From contig JAEXAJ010000106.1 in the NCBI GenBank assembly GCA_023458215.1, positions 1 through 13,307 on the forward strand: a stretch of DNA of 13,307 nt, written 5' to 3'. Positions 1-8,352 of the stretch are shown here, in pieces. A program made the translations under genes and the position numbers. The stretch's first letter is position 1. Every line of letters begins with the position of its first letter. Below the pieces are notes generated by a model. It had not been told where the DNA came from and ran no database searches. It worked only from the letters and a program-made list of their open reading frames with translations. Origin of the DNA: Bacteroidota bacterium. Lineage in GTDB: Bacteria; Bacteroidota; Bacteroidia; Bacteroidales; Bacteroidaceae.

Positions 1-249
1 TTAATCCCGGCACTAGGTGCTGGGACGGGACATCACTCGGAAGCTGTGGCTTCGAAGCATTCCGGTTCAGTGGTGCAGTTACATCGGAGATAGTCGGCGT
101 CGGCCTTGCGACGTAGATGAAACTAAAGAGGATAAGGCAATGATTGATGGCTTTGGTTCTGTCATTGCACGAAAATTTAGGCAAAGATAAGCATGTAGAA
201 AGCTTATGATTTCCTCGTTTGGACGAGGGTTCGATTCCCTCCAGCTCCA
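1..249 (+). ncRNA. ssrA: tmRNA (ssrA), 3' part
   Basis: This is the 3' part of transfer-messenger RNA, which rescues ribosomes stalled on broken messages and tags the nascent peptide for degradation. The T arm is clear: GAGGG (225-229), loop TTCGATT (230-236), CCCTC (237-241), followed by the acceptor strand CAGCTCC and discriminator A at 249. A strong stem follows the start of the window (6-13 with 17-24), consistent with a pseudoknot helix downstream of the tag frame. The TAA at 2-4 is probably the stop codon of the proteolysis tag, so the tag codons and the 5' acceptor strand lie just outside the window. The genome reads CGC after base 249 rather than CCA, so the 3' CCA would be added by tRNA nucleotidyltransferase. 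The identification rests on the T arm, layout and terminator; the exact helices were not folded by software. Confidence 0.88.
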
Positions 250-251
250 CG

Positions 252-300
252 CATAACAAAAAAAGAACGCTTATTGCAAGCGTTCTTTTTTTTTGTTATG
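252..300 (+). terminator. Intrinsic terminator of ssrA
   Basis: A near-perfect inverted repeat: AAGAACGCTT (264-272 region) pairs with AAGCGTTCTT (278-287 region) around an ATTGC loop. The outer arms CATAAC and GTTATG extend the symmetry across A and T runs. The T run follows the GC-containing stem directly, so it should stop transcription from ssrA. The matching A run would let it act on transcription from the other side as well. It separates ssrA from the PUL. Confidence 0.9.
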
Positions 301-454
301 TAGGTGTACCCCCGTATTCATTTTCAGTGAATATAATCAAAAAAAGAACGGTGACGGGAGGATAATATCAATTCTGAAAAAAAAGTGCAGATAAGGTGAG
401 TACAAATTAAAAGTTCTGCTGTATTGTCTGTAGAAGTACCATAATTCTATAACA
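301..454. other. Intergenic region before anti-sigma gene
   Basis: 154 bp between the ssrA terminator and the anti-sigma gene. It must hold the promoter of the anti-sigma gene because a strong terminator lies upstream, but I see no good match to the Bacteroides TAnnTTTG box. It contains a small hairpin (ATTCA 316-320 with TGAAT 328-332) and a second copy of the 13-mer CAAAAAAAGAACG (338-350), which also occurs at 257-269 in the terminator. Confidence 0.5.
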
Positions 455-1528
455 ATGGAAAAAGAAACACTTGAGAATTTTGCTCAATCGGACTTATTAC
501 GGAAACATATCTTGCCAGGTGAACCCATTCTGCCTGAAAATGAAAAAAGAGATTTGTGGAAGGCTATAGAGCGTCAGACTATTTTGCGATCTCGTCGTTC
601 CCTTCGGACTTGGGGATGGTGTGCGGCTGCTTCGGTACTTATTCTTTTTGTAGGAAGTTGGATATTCTTCCAAAACAGCTTTCAGTCCAATCCTTACACA
701 AGGATGGCCGGACTGGTAGATATAGATACTTTGCATAATATTTGTTTGTATATGGGAGAGCAGCAAGTGGAATTAGGAGGGCAAGTAGAAGTGTATTGTT
801 TGGCAGCAACCAATCAAGTGGAAATAAAATCGGTAAATGGTATGTCTTTCAAATTATCGGCTACCGAAAAAAAAGAAACTTATTTGCAATTGGCTGTGCC
901 CGCAGGAGCGAAAGCGGAGGTCATTCTTGCTGACCAGTCGCGGATAATGGTTCGTGAACAGTCTAAATTTAGTTTCCCGTTACATCTTACAGGAAAGAAA
1001 AGAAAAGTTCATTTGGAAGGGGAAGCTTATATGAAGGTAGCCCGTAATGCCAATAAACAGTTTGTCACCGAAACCCGGAATGTGAATGTTGCTGTCTTGG
1101 GAACAGAATTTCTGGTATCGGCCTACCCCAAGTCTTCGGAGCAATCAGTGTTACTGGTTTCCGGAAAGGTAGAGGTTGAATCTTCTCAAGGCAACCGACT
1201 TGTACTGGCTCCTAATCAGCGTTATATATATAATGAGGAAACTCAAAAGACAAGCGTAAGCAGTAACATAGATCCTACTTTGTACATCTGCTGGAGAGAA
1301 AACTTGCTGGAAATAAAAGATGAACCACTCAGCGACGTCCTCAAAAAGATTGAAGCTATCTATCAGACTAATTTCAGTTATGATTGGAACGAACTGGCTA
1401 AGATACGCATTAATGGTAAATTGGATGTTAGTGTACCTTTGAATGAACTGCTTGACAGACTCACCAAGATTGCACCCATAAAGCTGGATGGAGAACAGAG
1501 AAAAATAACATTGAGTAATAACCGTTAA
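455..1528 (+). CDS. FecR-type anti-sigma factor (PUL 1)
   Basis: Predicted inner-membrane anti-sigma factor of 357 aa that holds an ECF sigma factor inactive until the outer-membrane SusC transporter senses its substrate. A short cytoplasmic N-terminal part (about 1-50, basic near RSRRSLR) precedes one membrane segment at about 51-72. The periplasmic part carries a FecR domain (about 138-250; VPAGAKAEVILADQS, HLEGEAYMKVA, VLGTEFLVSAY) and a C-terminal DUF4974-type domain (about 273-357; the LLEIKDEPLSDVLKKIE stretch is typical). The FecR C-terminal part is the expected contact for the SusC STN domain. It lies 116 bp upstream of susC in the same direction. In most Bacteroides systems the sigma gene sits immediately upstream of such a gene, but here ssrA occupies that place; the likely partner is the minus-strand sigma at 10331-10945. 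The family call is firm and the pairing is inferred. Confidence 0.93.
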   Translation: MEKETLENFAQSDLLRKHILPGEPILPENEKRDLWKAIERQTILRSRRSLRTWGWCAAASVLILFVGSWIFFQNSFQSNPYTRMAGLVDIDTLHNICLYMGEQQVELGGQVEVYCLAATNQVEIKSVNGMSFKLSATEKKETYLQLAVPAGAKAEVILADQSRIMVREQSKFSFPLHLTGKKRKVHLEGEAYMKVARNANKQFVTETRNVNVAVLGTEFLVSAYPKSSEQSVLLVSGKVEVESSQGNRLVLAPNQRYIYNEETQKTSVSSNIDPTLYICWRENLLEIKDEPLSDVLKKIEAIYQTNFSYDWNELAKIRINGKLDVSVPLNELLDRLTKIAPIKLDGEQRKITLSNNR

Positions 1529-1644
1529 AACATAGGCCTATGATATAAAAGAGGAAAACATAAAAAAGGGCCGGAAAATGTTCGCACCATTTGCCAGCCC
1601 CCAGACTTTGAAAATTAAAAAACTAATAACCAAAATCTATTATA
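1529..1644 (+). promoter_or_regulatory. susC leader with conserved hairpin
   Basis: Leader between the anti-sigma gene and susC. A 13-bp stem with two mismatches (1568-1580 with 1588-1600) encloses the 7-nt loop TTCGCAC. The box GCCTATG occurs at 1536-1542, 34 bp before the GCCG of the stem. The second susC leader in this window (13060-13278) has the same box at the same distance and a hairpin with the loop TTTGCCC. This suggests a shared promoter or start element plus an RNA control hairpin. No U run follows the stem closely, so a simple terminator is not favoured. Confidence 0.55.
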
Positions 1645-4600
1645 ATGAAGATAAAACAACATTATCTCTGCAATTATACACATTTTTTGCGGAATAAACT
1701 TATACTGGCAAGTTATATTTTATTTTTTATCGGAGCATATCCACAAGCGCTCCATGCTACTGAAAATACAGAAGTTTCAGTCACCGATAAGGGGGAAATC
1801 ACTATTAAAGTGAATAATAAACCTATAAAGGAAGTACTGACTCTCATCGAAAGTCAAAGTAAATTCATTTTTGTATATAATAGTGAGACGGTCAATCTGA
1901 ATAAGAAAGTGACTATGAATCTTACATCGTCTTCTATTAACGAAGTGATGGGTGTTTTATTAAAGGGAACACCGTTGGCATACGAAATATCCGCTCGCCA
2001 GATTCTTATCTTTACTAAAACCGATGATAAGCAGAAGACGCAACAGCAAATCACTGCCACCGGAGTTGTAAAAGATGAGAGTGGAGAGCCGCTTATCGGT
2101 GTAAGTGTACAGGTGAAAGGCACTACCACAGGTGCCATTACGAATATGGATGGTAATTTTTCAGTAAAAGCTAATAGCGGACAAACTCTTGTCTTTTCGT
2201 ATATCGGCTACAAGCGCATGGAGCTGAAAGCAGCTCCGGATATGAACATCTTAATGGCAAGTGATTCGGAATTGCTGAATGAAGTGGTAGTAGTGGGGTA
2301 TGGTACAATGAAGAAAAGTGACCTTACCGGTTCGGTAGCTGCCGTAAAATCGAAAGACTTCAATAAAGGACTGGTGACTTCGCCTTCGCAACTTATACAA
2401 GGCCGTGTGTCCGGTGTAAATATTACTAATAACGGTGGCGAACCTGGAGGAGGTGCAACTATCCGGGTGCGTGGTTCTAACTCTATCCGTTCGGGACAAG
2501 ACCCCTTATACGTAGTAGATGGTGTGCCCTTGGATACTTCAGATGACCAGCAGCCTTCCGGTGCTAGTATAGCCGGTGTGGGTAGTAATGCCGCAAAGAA
2601 TCCGTTGAATTTCTTGAATCCCGATGATATAGAATCTATTGATGTATTGAAAGATGCTTCGGCTACCGCCATTTATGGAGCGCGTGGTGCCAATGGTGTT
2701 ATTATGGTTACAACGAAAAAAGGAACTGAAGGTCAAACAAAAGTTGCGTATTCGGCTTATGGAAGTGTTTCTTCCCTGCCTAAGCAGTATCCCATGCTCA
2801 GTGCGTCGCAATACCGCTCGTTTGCATCGGAAAAGGGTATAGAAATTGAAGACAAAGGTGCCAATACTAACTGGCAGGATGAGATTTTCCGTACAGCTTT
2901 TTCACACAATCATAACCTTTCTATAAGCGGAGGCATGAAGAATGGCAGCTACCGCGCCTCACTTGGGTTTCAGGATCAGGAAGGCATTGTCAACCGTACG
3001 GGAATGAAAAAATACAATGGACGCTTCTACGTAAACCAAAAGACATTGAACAACCGCCTTAATATCGAAGCAAGCATTACCGCTACCCGTACCAACGACC
3101 GGCGTGTGCCGTTGGGAGAATCGGGTGGTTTCGAGGGAGACGTATTGTTGTCAGCATTGAAGGTCAACCCTACTTATCCAGTTTACAATGAAGACGGAAC
3201 TTATTTCCAAAAGAGTAAGGATGTACGTAATCCGGTGGCTATGATTAACCTTACAAACGATAAAACAGAAACAGACCGTATACTTGCCAATGTTACCGGA
3301 ACCTTGGATATTTGGAAAGATCTGAAATACAAGATGAATGTGGCTTTCGATGAAATGAAGGCATCCCGTAAAGTTACTCAGGATGCCGAACTAATTTATC
3401 TGACTGATAAAGGTACGGTAGATATCAATAATGTAGAGGGTAAGAGCTTCCTGATAGAGAACTACTTGACTTACAACTTCAATATCGGTACCAAACATCG
3501 TTTCAATCTGCTAGCCGGACACTCTTACCAGAAGTTCCGCAACTATCGTTATGGTTTCTCCGAAAACGGTTTTGAGATAGATGGTATTGACTACATTTAC
3601 GACCTGGCTTTTGGCAAGAACAAACAGATAGAAGGTAACTCCAACATCACGGTCAATGAACTTCAGTCGTTCTTCGGACGTATCAACCATAATTTAATGG
3701 ATAAGTATCTGCTAACAGTGAATTTCCGTGCCGATGGTTCTACGAAATTCGGTGATAACAATAAGTATGGCTTTTTTCCTTCGGCTGCGCTGGCATGGCG
3801 CATGAGCGAAGAGAAGTTCATTAAGAAGCTGAATTTCTTTGATAACCTGAAGTTGCGTTTCAGTTGGGGTATCACCGGTAATCAGGAGATACCGAATAAG
3901 ATCTCGAGAATATTGTTGGGAACGGGCAACAGTGAAGGTGCTATTTTGGACGGAGGAACGCTGGTCGTACCCGGTGTTACCTTGAAGCGTACCCCGAATC
4001 CCGATTTGAAGTGGGAACGTTCGGAACAGTTGAACTTAGGTATCGATTTCTCTATCTTCAATAATCGTCTGAGTGGTACGATTGATTATTTCTCAAAGAC
4101 AACACGTGATGTGTTGCTGGAAGTCTATTCCATTTCTCCGGCACCCACAACCCGGGTTTGGAGCAATGTTCCCAACATGAAGATTCTTAATAGAGGATGG
4201 GAAATAGGATTGAATGGCATTCTGATTGATAATAAAGACTGGCATTGGAGCATAGGTGCCAATTTCTCAAAGATAAAGAATGAGGTAAAGGATCTGCCTA
4301 TGTCGTATCTGCCTACCGGCAAACCGAGTGGACCGGGTATCGACGGTTTTACTTCGCAGGTCATCAAGAGCGGATATCCTATCGGCACATTTTGGGGATA
4401 TAAATTCCTGGGCTTCGACGAAAACGGGAAAAGTAAGTATGAAATGGATGAGAACGGAAAGAAAGTTGAGAAATGTATAGGTAATGCTCAACCGGATTTC
4501 TCTATCAACTTCAATACAAACCTTTCTTACAAGAACTTTGATTTAAGTTTGTTCTTCAATGGAGTGGTAGGTAATGACATTTATAACAATCTTGCCAATG

Positions 4601-4959
4601 TGATGGACAACCTCAGCTTATTTTCTAAAGGATTCAATACAACGGTAAATGCTACCAAATCGTCCGAAGCATTCGATAATGTACTCGATTATTCCAGCCG
4701 TTATATAGAAGATGGTTCATATCTTCGTTTGAGTAGTGCCACATTGGGGTATAACCTTCCTTTGAAAGCCAATAAGTGGGCAAGTAACATCCGTTTGACC
4801 TTGACCGGAAACAATTTGTTTGTCCTGACCGGATATAGTGGTTTCGACCCTGAAGTAAATGCCGGACGTAGTACGGAAGGTGTTCCTTCGCTCGGTATAG
4901 GTTGGACCAGTTATCCTATGGCTCGCAGTTTCAGTTTTGGTGTAGCCATTGATTTTTAA
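1645..4959 (+). CDS. SusC-type TonB-dependent transducer with STN domain
   Basis: Outer-membrane beta-barrel of 1104 aa that imports oligosaccharides using TonB energy and, through its extra N-terminal domain, signals to an anti-sigma factor. Order of domains: signal peptide (about 1-38, ending ALHA), STN signalling domain (about 51-115), carboxypeptidase-regulatory-like beta domain (about 136-205, GVVKDESGEPLIGVSVQVKG), TonB box region (EVVVVGYGTMKKSDLTGSV, about 213), plug domain (IRVRGSNSIRSGQDPLYVVDGVPL) and a C-terminal barrel ending in the aromatic-rich SFSFGVAIDF. Length and motifs are normal for SusC/RagA proteins. The STN domain is the feature that ties this transporter to ECF sigma/FecR control, agreeing with the FecR gene just upstream. 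susD starts 19 bp after the stop, so the two form one unit. The substrate cannot be read from this protein; the neighbouring GH13 and GH65 genes suggest an alpha-gluco-oligosaccharide. Confidence 0.96.
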   Translation: MKIKQHYLCNYTHFLRNKLILASYILFFIGAYPQALHATENTEVSVTDKGEITIKVNNKPIKEVLTLIESQSKFIFVYNSETVNLNKKVTMNLTSSSINEVMGVLLKGTPLAYEISARQILIFTKTDDKQKTQQQITATGVVKDESGEPLIGVSVQVKGTTTGAITNMDGNFSVKANSGQTLVFSYIGYKRMELKAAPDMNILMASDSELLNEVVVVGYGTMKKSDLTGSVAAVKSKDFNKGLVTSPSQLIQGRVSGVNITNNGGEPGGGATIRVRGSNSIRSGQDPLYVVDGVPLDTSDDQQPSGASIAGVGSNAAKNPLNFLNPDDIESIDVLKDASATAIYGARGANGVIMVTTKKGTEGQTKVAYSAYGSVSSLPKQYPMLSASQYRSFASEKGIEIEDKGANTNWQDEIFRTAFSHNHNLSISGGMKNGSYRASLGFQDQEGIVNRTGMKKYNGRFYVNQKTLNNRLNIEASITATRTNDRRVPLGESGGFEGDVLLSALKVNPTYPVYNEDGTYFQKSKDVRNPVAMINLTNDKTETDRILANVTGTLDIWKDLKYKMNVAFDEMKASRKVTQDAELIYLTDKGTVDINNVEGKSFLIENYLTYNFNIGTKHRFNLLAGHSYQKFRNYRYGFSENGFEIDGIDYIYDLAFGKNKQIEGNSNITVNELQSFFGRINHNLMDKYLLTVNFRADGSTKFGDNNKYGFFPSAALAWRMSEEKFIKKLNFFDNLKLRFSWGITGNQEIPNKISRILLGTGNSEGAILDGGTLVVPGVTLKRTPNPDLKWERSEQLNLGIDFSIFNNRLSGTIDYFSKTTRDVLLEVYSISPAPTTRVWSNVPNMKILNRGWEIGLNGILIDNKDWHWSIGANFSKIKNEVKDLPMSYLPTGKPSGPGIDGFTSQVIKSGYPIGTFWGYKFLGFDENGKSKYEMDENGKKVEKCIGNAQPDFSINFNTNLSYKNFDLSLFFNGVVGNDIYNNLANVMDNLSLFSKGFNTTVNATKSSEAFDNVLDYSSRYIEDGSYLRLSSATLGYNLPLKANKWASNIRLTLTGNNLFVLTGYSGFDPEVNAGRSTEGVPSLGIGWTSYPMARSFSFGVAIDF

Positions 4960-4978
4960 CCTTTAATTGATTACTACA

Positions 4979-6544
4979 ATGAAAAAAATATCAGTTATAA
5001 TTTGTGCATTGCTTGCCGGTATCGTGATGACAGGCTGTACAGACCTCAAAGAAGAAATTTTGAATGAAAAAGATAGTTCGGACATTGTCTCCGACCCCAA
5101 GAACGCACCGATGCTTATTGCTCCTGCTTACGCTTACTTGCGCGATTTGCAGAGTCGTAGCGGTGTATGGTTGGTGCTGGAAAGTGTGACCGATGAGATG
5201 CTGTTTCCTACCCGCGGAACGGATTGGAACAATGCCAACTACCGTACGCTGTTCACCCATCAATATGACAGCAAGAACACTTATATCAAAAATGCCTGGA
5301 ATAGCTTTATGATAGGTATTACCAAATGTAATACCGCTTTGCAGTACTTAAGCAAGTTGCAGCAGACAGAAGAAGTGAAGAATTATATGAATGAGGCACG
5401 TTTCATCCGTGCGCTCTGCATGTATCATTTAATGGATTGCTTCGGTAAATTCCCCATGCGTGAATATACAGAAATTGATTACTCTACGAAACCGGTTATT
5501 TTAGAACGTCCTCAAGCTATTACACGTATTGAAAGCGAATTACAGGAAATCATTCCATTGCTGAAGGTAAAAGGAGATGTGCCTTATGGTCGCATTACTC
5601 GGGCAGCAGCCCAAATGCTATTGGCAAAGCTCTATCTGAACAATCAGGTATATACGGGAACCGCCCCTGCTTTTACTGATGGAACGGGAAAGTGGAAAGA
5701 GACCATTAGCTTATGTAACGAAATCATCGGTTCCGGAAAGTATAAGTTGGCCGATGACTTCTGGAAACTCTATTTAGCTTTCAATGAGAGTTATTCCAAT
5801 GAAACAGAAACCATTTTACCCATTATTTATAATATGACGGCCGGTCTGAATGGCATCGACTGGTTAAATATTACTTTGCACTACAACCAGACTTTCGGTA
5901 CTTTTAAAGGTATGTGGAATGGATGTTGTACAACTCCCGACTTCCTGAATACTTGGGACACGACAGATCCTCGTTATCAGGATAATCGTTTGAAGAGCCA
6001 AATCGGATTTAACCTGGGTATCCTGGTCGGACAACAATATAGTCTGAACGGCGATAAACTAAAAGACCGTACCGGTGCCGACTTGGTATATACACCGGAG
6101 TTTAGTGTACAAAATTCAACGGAAGCACAAGGTGCGCGCATAGTAAAGTATGCACCGGATCCGAATTCAACGTATGGAAACAAGAGTGAGAATGATTTTC
6201 AATACTACCGTCTAGCCGATGTTTACCTGATGCGAGCTGAGGCAAAGATGCGTGACAACGACGCCAAAGGTGCTTTGCTGGATATCAATGCAGTGCGTGA
6301 GAAACGTGGTGTCCGCGCCTATACATTAGACGAATTGACACTAGATAAAATCTACAACGAACGTGGTTATGAATTCTATTGGGATGGCCCGTCACGTCGT
6401 AACGATATGGTGCGATTCAACAAATATTGCCAGGCACGCTACGAAAAGCCGGCTTCTGAAACCTATAAGATTCTGCTGCCTATTCCATTGAGTGCCATGG
6501 AGGCCAATCCGGAACTGACGCAGAATAGTGATAAGTATGAATAA
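4979..6544 (+). CDS. SusD/RagB-type glycan-binding lipoprotein
   Basis: Surface lipoprotein of 521 aa that forms a lid on SusC and captures the glycan. I chose the ATG at 4979 rather than the upstream in-frame TTG at 4967, because the ATG gives a clean lipoprotein signal: MKKIS, a hydrophobic core, then MTGC with the lipidated Cys at residue 20. The TPR-rich body and the typical C-terminal SusD segment are present: YYRLADVYLMRAEAKMR, then DINAVREKRGV, then YNERGYEFYWDGPSRRNDMVRF. Length is ordinary for the family. It follows susC by 19 bp. No SusE/SusF-like second surface binding protein follows; the next gene is a glycoside hydrolase. Confidence 0.96.
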   Translation: MKKISVIICALLAGIVMTGCTDLKEEILNEKDSSDIVSDPKNAPMLIAPAYAYLRDLQSRSGVWLVLESVTDEMLFPTRGTDWNNANYRTLFTHQYDSKNTYIKNAWNSFMIGITKCNTALQYLSKLQQTEEVKNYMNEARFIRALCMYHLMDCFGKFPMREYTEIDYSTKPVILERPQAITRIESELQEIIPLLKVKGDVPYGRITRAAAQMLLAKLYLNNQVYTGTAPAFTDGTGKWKETISLCNEIIGSGKYKLADDFWKLYLAFNESYSNETETILPIIYNMTAGLNGIDWLNITLHYNQTFGTFKGMWNGCCTTPDFLNTWDTTDPRYQDNRLKSQIGFNLGILVGQQYSLNGDKLKDRTGADLVYTPEFSVQNSTEAQGARIVKYAPDPNSTYGNKSENDFQYYRLADVYLMRAEAKMRDNDAKGALLDINAVREKRGVRAYTLDELTLDKIYNERGYEFYWDGPSRRNDMVRFNKYCQARYEKPASETYKILLPIPLSAMEANPELTQNSDKYE

Positions 6545-6665
6545 TTGTCCGTAAGACTACGGAGTAATATAGAGAGGGTATGCTTCGACTACGCTCAGCA
6601 TGGCAGAATGATATGCTGATAAGTGTTTTGGCATAACCTCTTTATTTTTAAATATCAGTTGTTTT
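6545..6665 (+). promoter_or_regulatory. Structured intergenic element between susD and GH13 gene
   Basis: 121 bp with dense inverted repeats. A small hairpin TCCGTA-AGAC-TACGGA (6548-6563) follows the susD stop. Then an outer stem pairs 6573-6583 with 6631-6641 (10 of 11 pairs). It encloses an inner stem TCAGCAT (6595-6601) with ATGCTGA (6613-6619). AGCAT at 6597-6601 could alternatively pair with ATGCT at 6580-6584, so two folds compete. A U-rich stretch (6641-6649) follows the outer stem, giving a terminator-like or processing-site look. The core reads CTTCGACTACGCTCAGC, which resembles interspersed REP-like repeats seen in many genomes. Confidence 0.5.
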
Positions 6666-8348
6666 ATGAAAAGATTATGTATTTGTTTTTTAGTCGATTT
6701 ATTGTTTATTGGCCTGCTGCAAGCCCAAAAGAATGAGTTCCGGTTACCTCGTTGGATTGAAGATGCGGTATTCTATCAAATCTATCCTCAGAGTTTTCAA
6801 GATACCGACGGAGATGGAATTGGAGATATACAAGGCATCATAAACCGTCTGGACTATATACATTCATTAGGATGCAATACCATTTGGCTGAATCCATGTT
6901 TTCACTCGGCATTCATGGATGCTGGGTATGATGTAATAGACTTCTATCGTGTAGCCCCTAGATATGGCACGAACGACGACTTGCGCAGACTTTTTGATGA
7001 GGCTCATACTCGTGGCATGAAGGTAGTGCTCGATTTGGTTGCAGGTCATTCGTCCGATCAGTCTCTCTGGTTCAAGTACTCCCAAAAGCGCGAACAAAAT
7101 GCTTATACAGACCGCTATATCTGGACGAATGATTCCACAATATGTCCTGACAGATTTGTAAAAGGAAACTTTGAACGCAACGGAACCTATCGCAAGAACT
7201 ACTTTGATTGCCAGCCTGCCTTGAATTATGGGTATGGTGAACCGGACCCGAATCATCCTTGGGAGCAACCCGTAACTGCCCCCGGTCCAACTGCCACACG
7301 TCTGGAACTCATGCACATCATGGACTATTGGATGCAGATGGGTTGTGACGGTTTCCGGGTGGATATGGCAGGTTCGTTGGTAAAGAATGATCCGAACTTA
7401 TGCGGAACTACTGCTTTGTGGCAAGGCATCCGTACTCATTTTCAGCAATTATACCCTGATGGCATACTATTGGCAGAATGGAGCAATCCGCAAAAAGCAC
7501 TGAAAGTAGGATTCATGATGGATTTTATTATTCATTTCGGTAGGACGGGATATAGGGAATTGATGTTCAATGAAGTTGGTACCTATCGTAGGGATACTTG
7601 TTATTTTGATGTTCAGGGGAAGGGAAATCCTGATTTGTATATACGCAATTTGTACGAATGCCTGGAGGTAGCAGGCAATCGGGGGCATCTGTGTATCCCA
7701 ACCGGAAACCATGATTTCCAACGTATTCGTTGCGGGCGGCGTGATACGGAAGAACAAGTACGTACAGCTATCACTTTCTTTCTGACTCAACCTGGGGTGC
7801 CCTGTATCTATTATGGCGATGAGATAGGAATGCGCTTCATTGACGGTCTCCCTAATAAAGAAGGAAGTTTGTTGAGCGCCGGAAACCGGGCAGGATCCCG
7901 TACTCCTATGCAATGGGATGCTACGTTGGGAGCCGGATTCTCGACAGCCCCTCCCGATAATTTTTATCTGCCTTTGGATTCGTTGGCCGACCGTCCGAAT
8001 GTAGCCACCCAAGAACTGGATTCTACTTCCCAGCTTCACTTTGTACGCCGTTTGTTGAAACTGAGACAAGAATATCCTGCTTTGGCATGCCGTGGTGAAA
8101 TAGAATTTTTCCAAAATGGTAAGGATGCCTATCCGATGGTATATGAACGTAGGAAGAACGGGCAGCGAATCCTGATATGTATCAATCCGTCGGGACGGGA
8201 AGTAAAAACGGTCAGAGAGCATGCATCCGGTTTAAAAAAAATCACTCCTATTCTGCGGGAGGGTAAAGCACAGAAAATAAAAGCGCGCGGAGGTCATCTT
8301 TATTTAGATGCACCTAAATATTCAATAGGTATTTATCAAATAGACTAA
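6666..8348 (+). CDS. Secreted GH13 alpha-glucosidase-like enzyme
   Basis: Retaining alpha-glucoside hydrolase of 560 aa (GH13, alpha-amylase clan) with an N-terminal signal peptide (about 1-20, LLQA before Q21) and no lipobox Cys, so probably periplasmic. Conserved regions in order: the Ca-binding-type loop DTDGDGIGD (46-54), region I DLVAGH (123-128), region V-like QPALN (183-187), region II GFRVDMA with nucleophile D233, region III LLAEW with acid/base E271, region IV NHD with D350, and YYGDEIGM (382-389). The full catalytic triad is present. The loop and QPALN resemble oligo-1,6-glucosidase/alpha-glucosidase subfamilies rather than endo-acting amylases, so an exo enzyme releasing glucose from short oligosaccharides is likely; a transglycosylase or trehalose synthase-like role cannot be excluded. 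Region I has Gly where most family members have Asn. The stop is 4 bp from the GH65 start, suggesting coupled translation. Confidence 0.92.
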   Translation: MKRLCICFLVDLLFIGLLQAQKNEFRLPRWIEDAVFYQIYPQSFQDTDGDGIGDIQGIINRLDYIHSLGCNTIWLNPCFHSAFMDAGYDVIDFYRVAPRYGTNDDLRRLFDEAHTRGMKVVLDLVAGHSSDQSLWFKYSQKREQNAYTDRYIWTNDSTICPDRFVKGNFERNGTYRKNYFDCQPALNYGYGEPDPNHPWEQPVTAPGPTATRLELMHIMDYWMQMGCDGFRVDMAGSLVKNDPNLCGTTALWQGIRTHFQQLYPDGILLAEWSNPQKALKVGFMMDFIIHFGRTGYRELMFNEVGTYRRDTCYFDVQGKGNPDLYIRNLYECLEVAGNRGHLCIPTGNHDFQRIRCGRRDTEEQVRTAITFFLTQPGVPCIYYGDEIGMRFIDGLPNKEGSLLSAGNRAGSRTPMQWDATLGAGFSTAPPDNFYLPLDSLADRPNVATQELDSTSQLHFVRRLLKLRQEYPALACRGEIEFFQNGKDAYPMVYERRKNGQRILICINPSGREVKTVREHASGLKKITPILREGKAQKIKARGGHLYLDAPKYSIGIYQID

Positions 8349-8352
8349 TAGG

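Noticed and set aside
225..249. Genomic-island attachment site at the end of ssrA
   Set aside because: I found no second copy of the ssrA end and no integrase in the window.
424..449. Promoter for the first anti-sigma gene (TTG at 424, TAATTCTA at 442)
   Set aside because: The downstream box does not match TAnnTTTG well enough to call.
4967..4981. TTG start for SusD, four codons upstream of the ATG
   Set aside because: The ATG at 4979 gives the usual MKK start of a lipoprotein signal peptide and is a stronger start codon.
7467..8222. 251-codon open frame on the minus strand inside the GH13 gene
   Set aside because: It lies wholly opposite a gene with all GH13 motifs, and its translation has no domain or sensible composition; it is a shadow frame.
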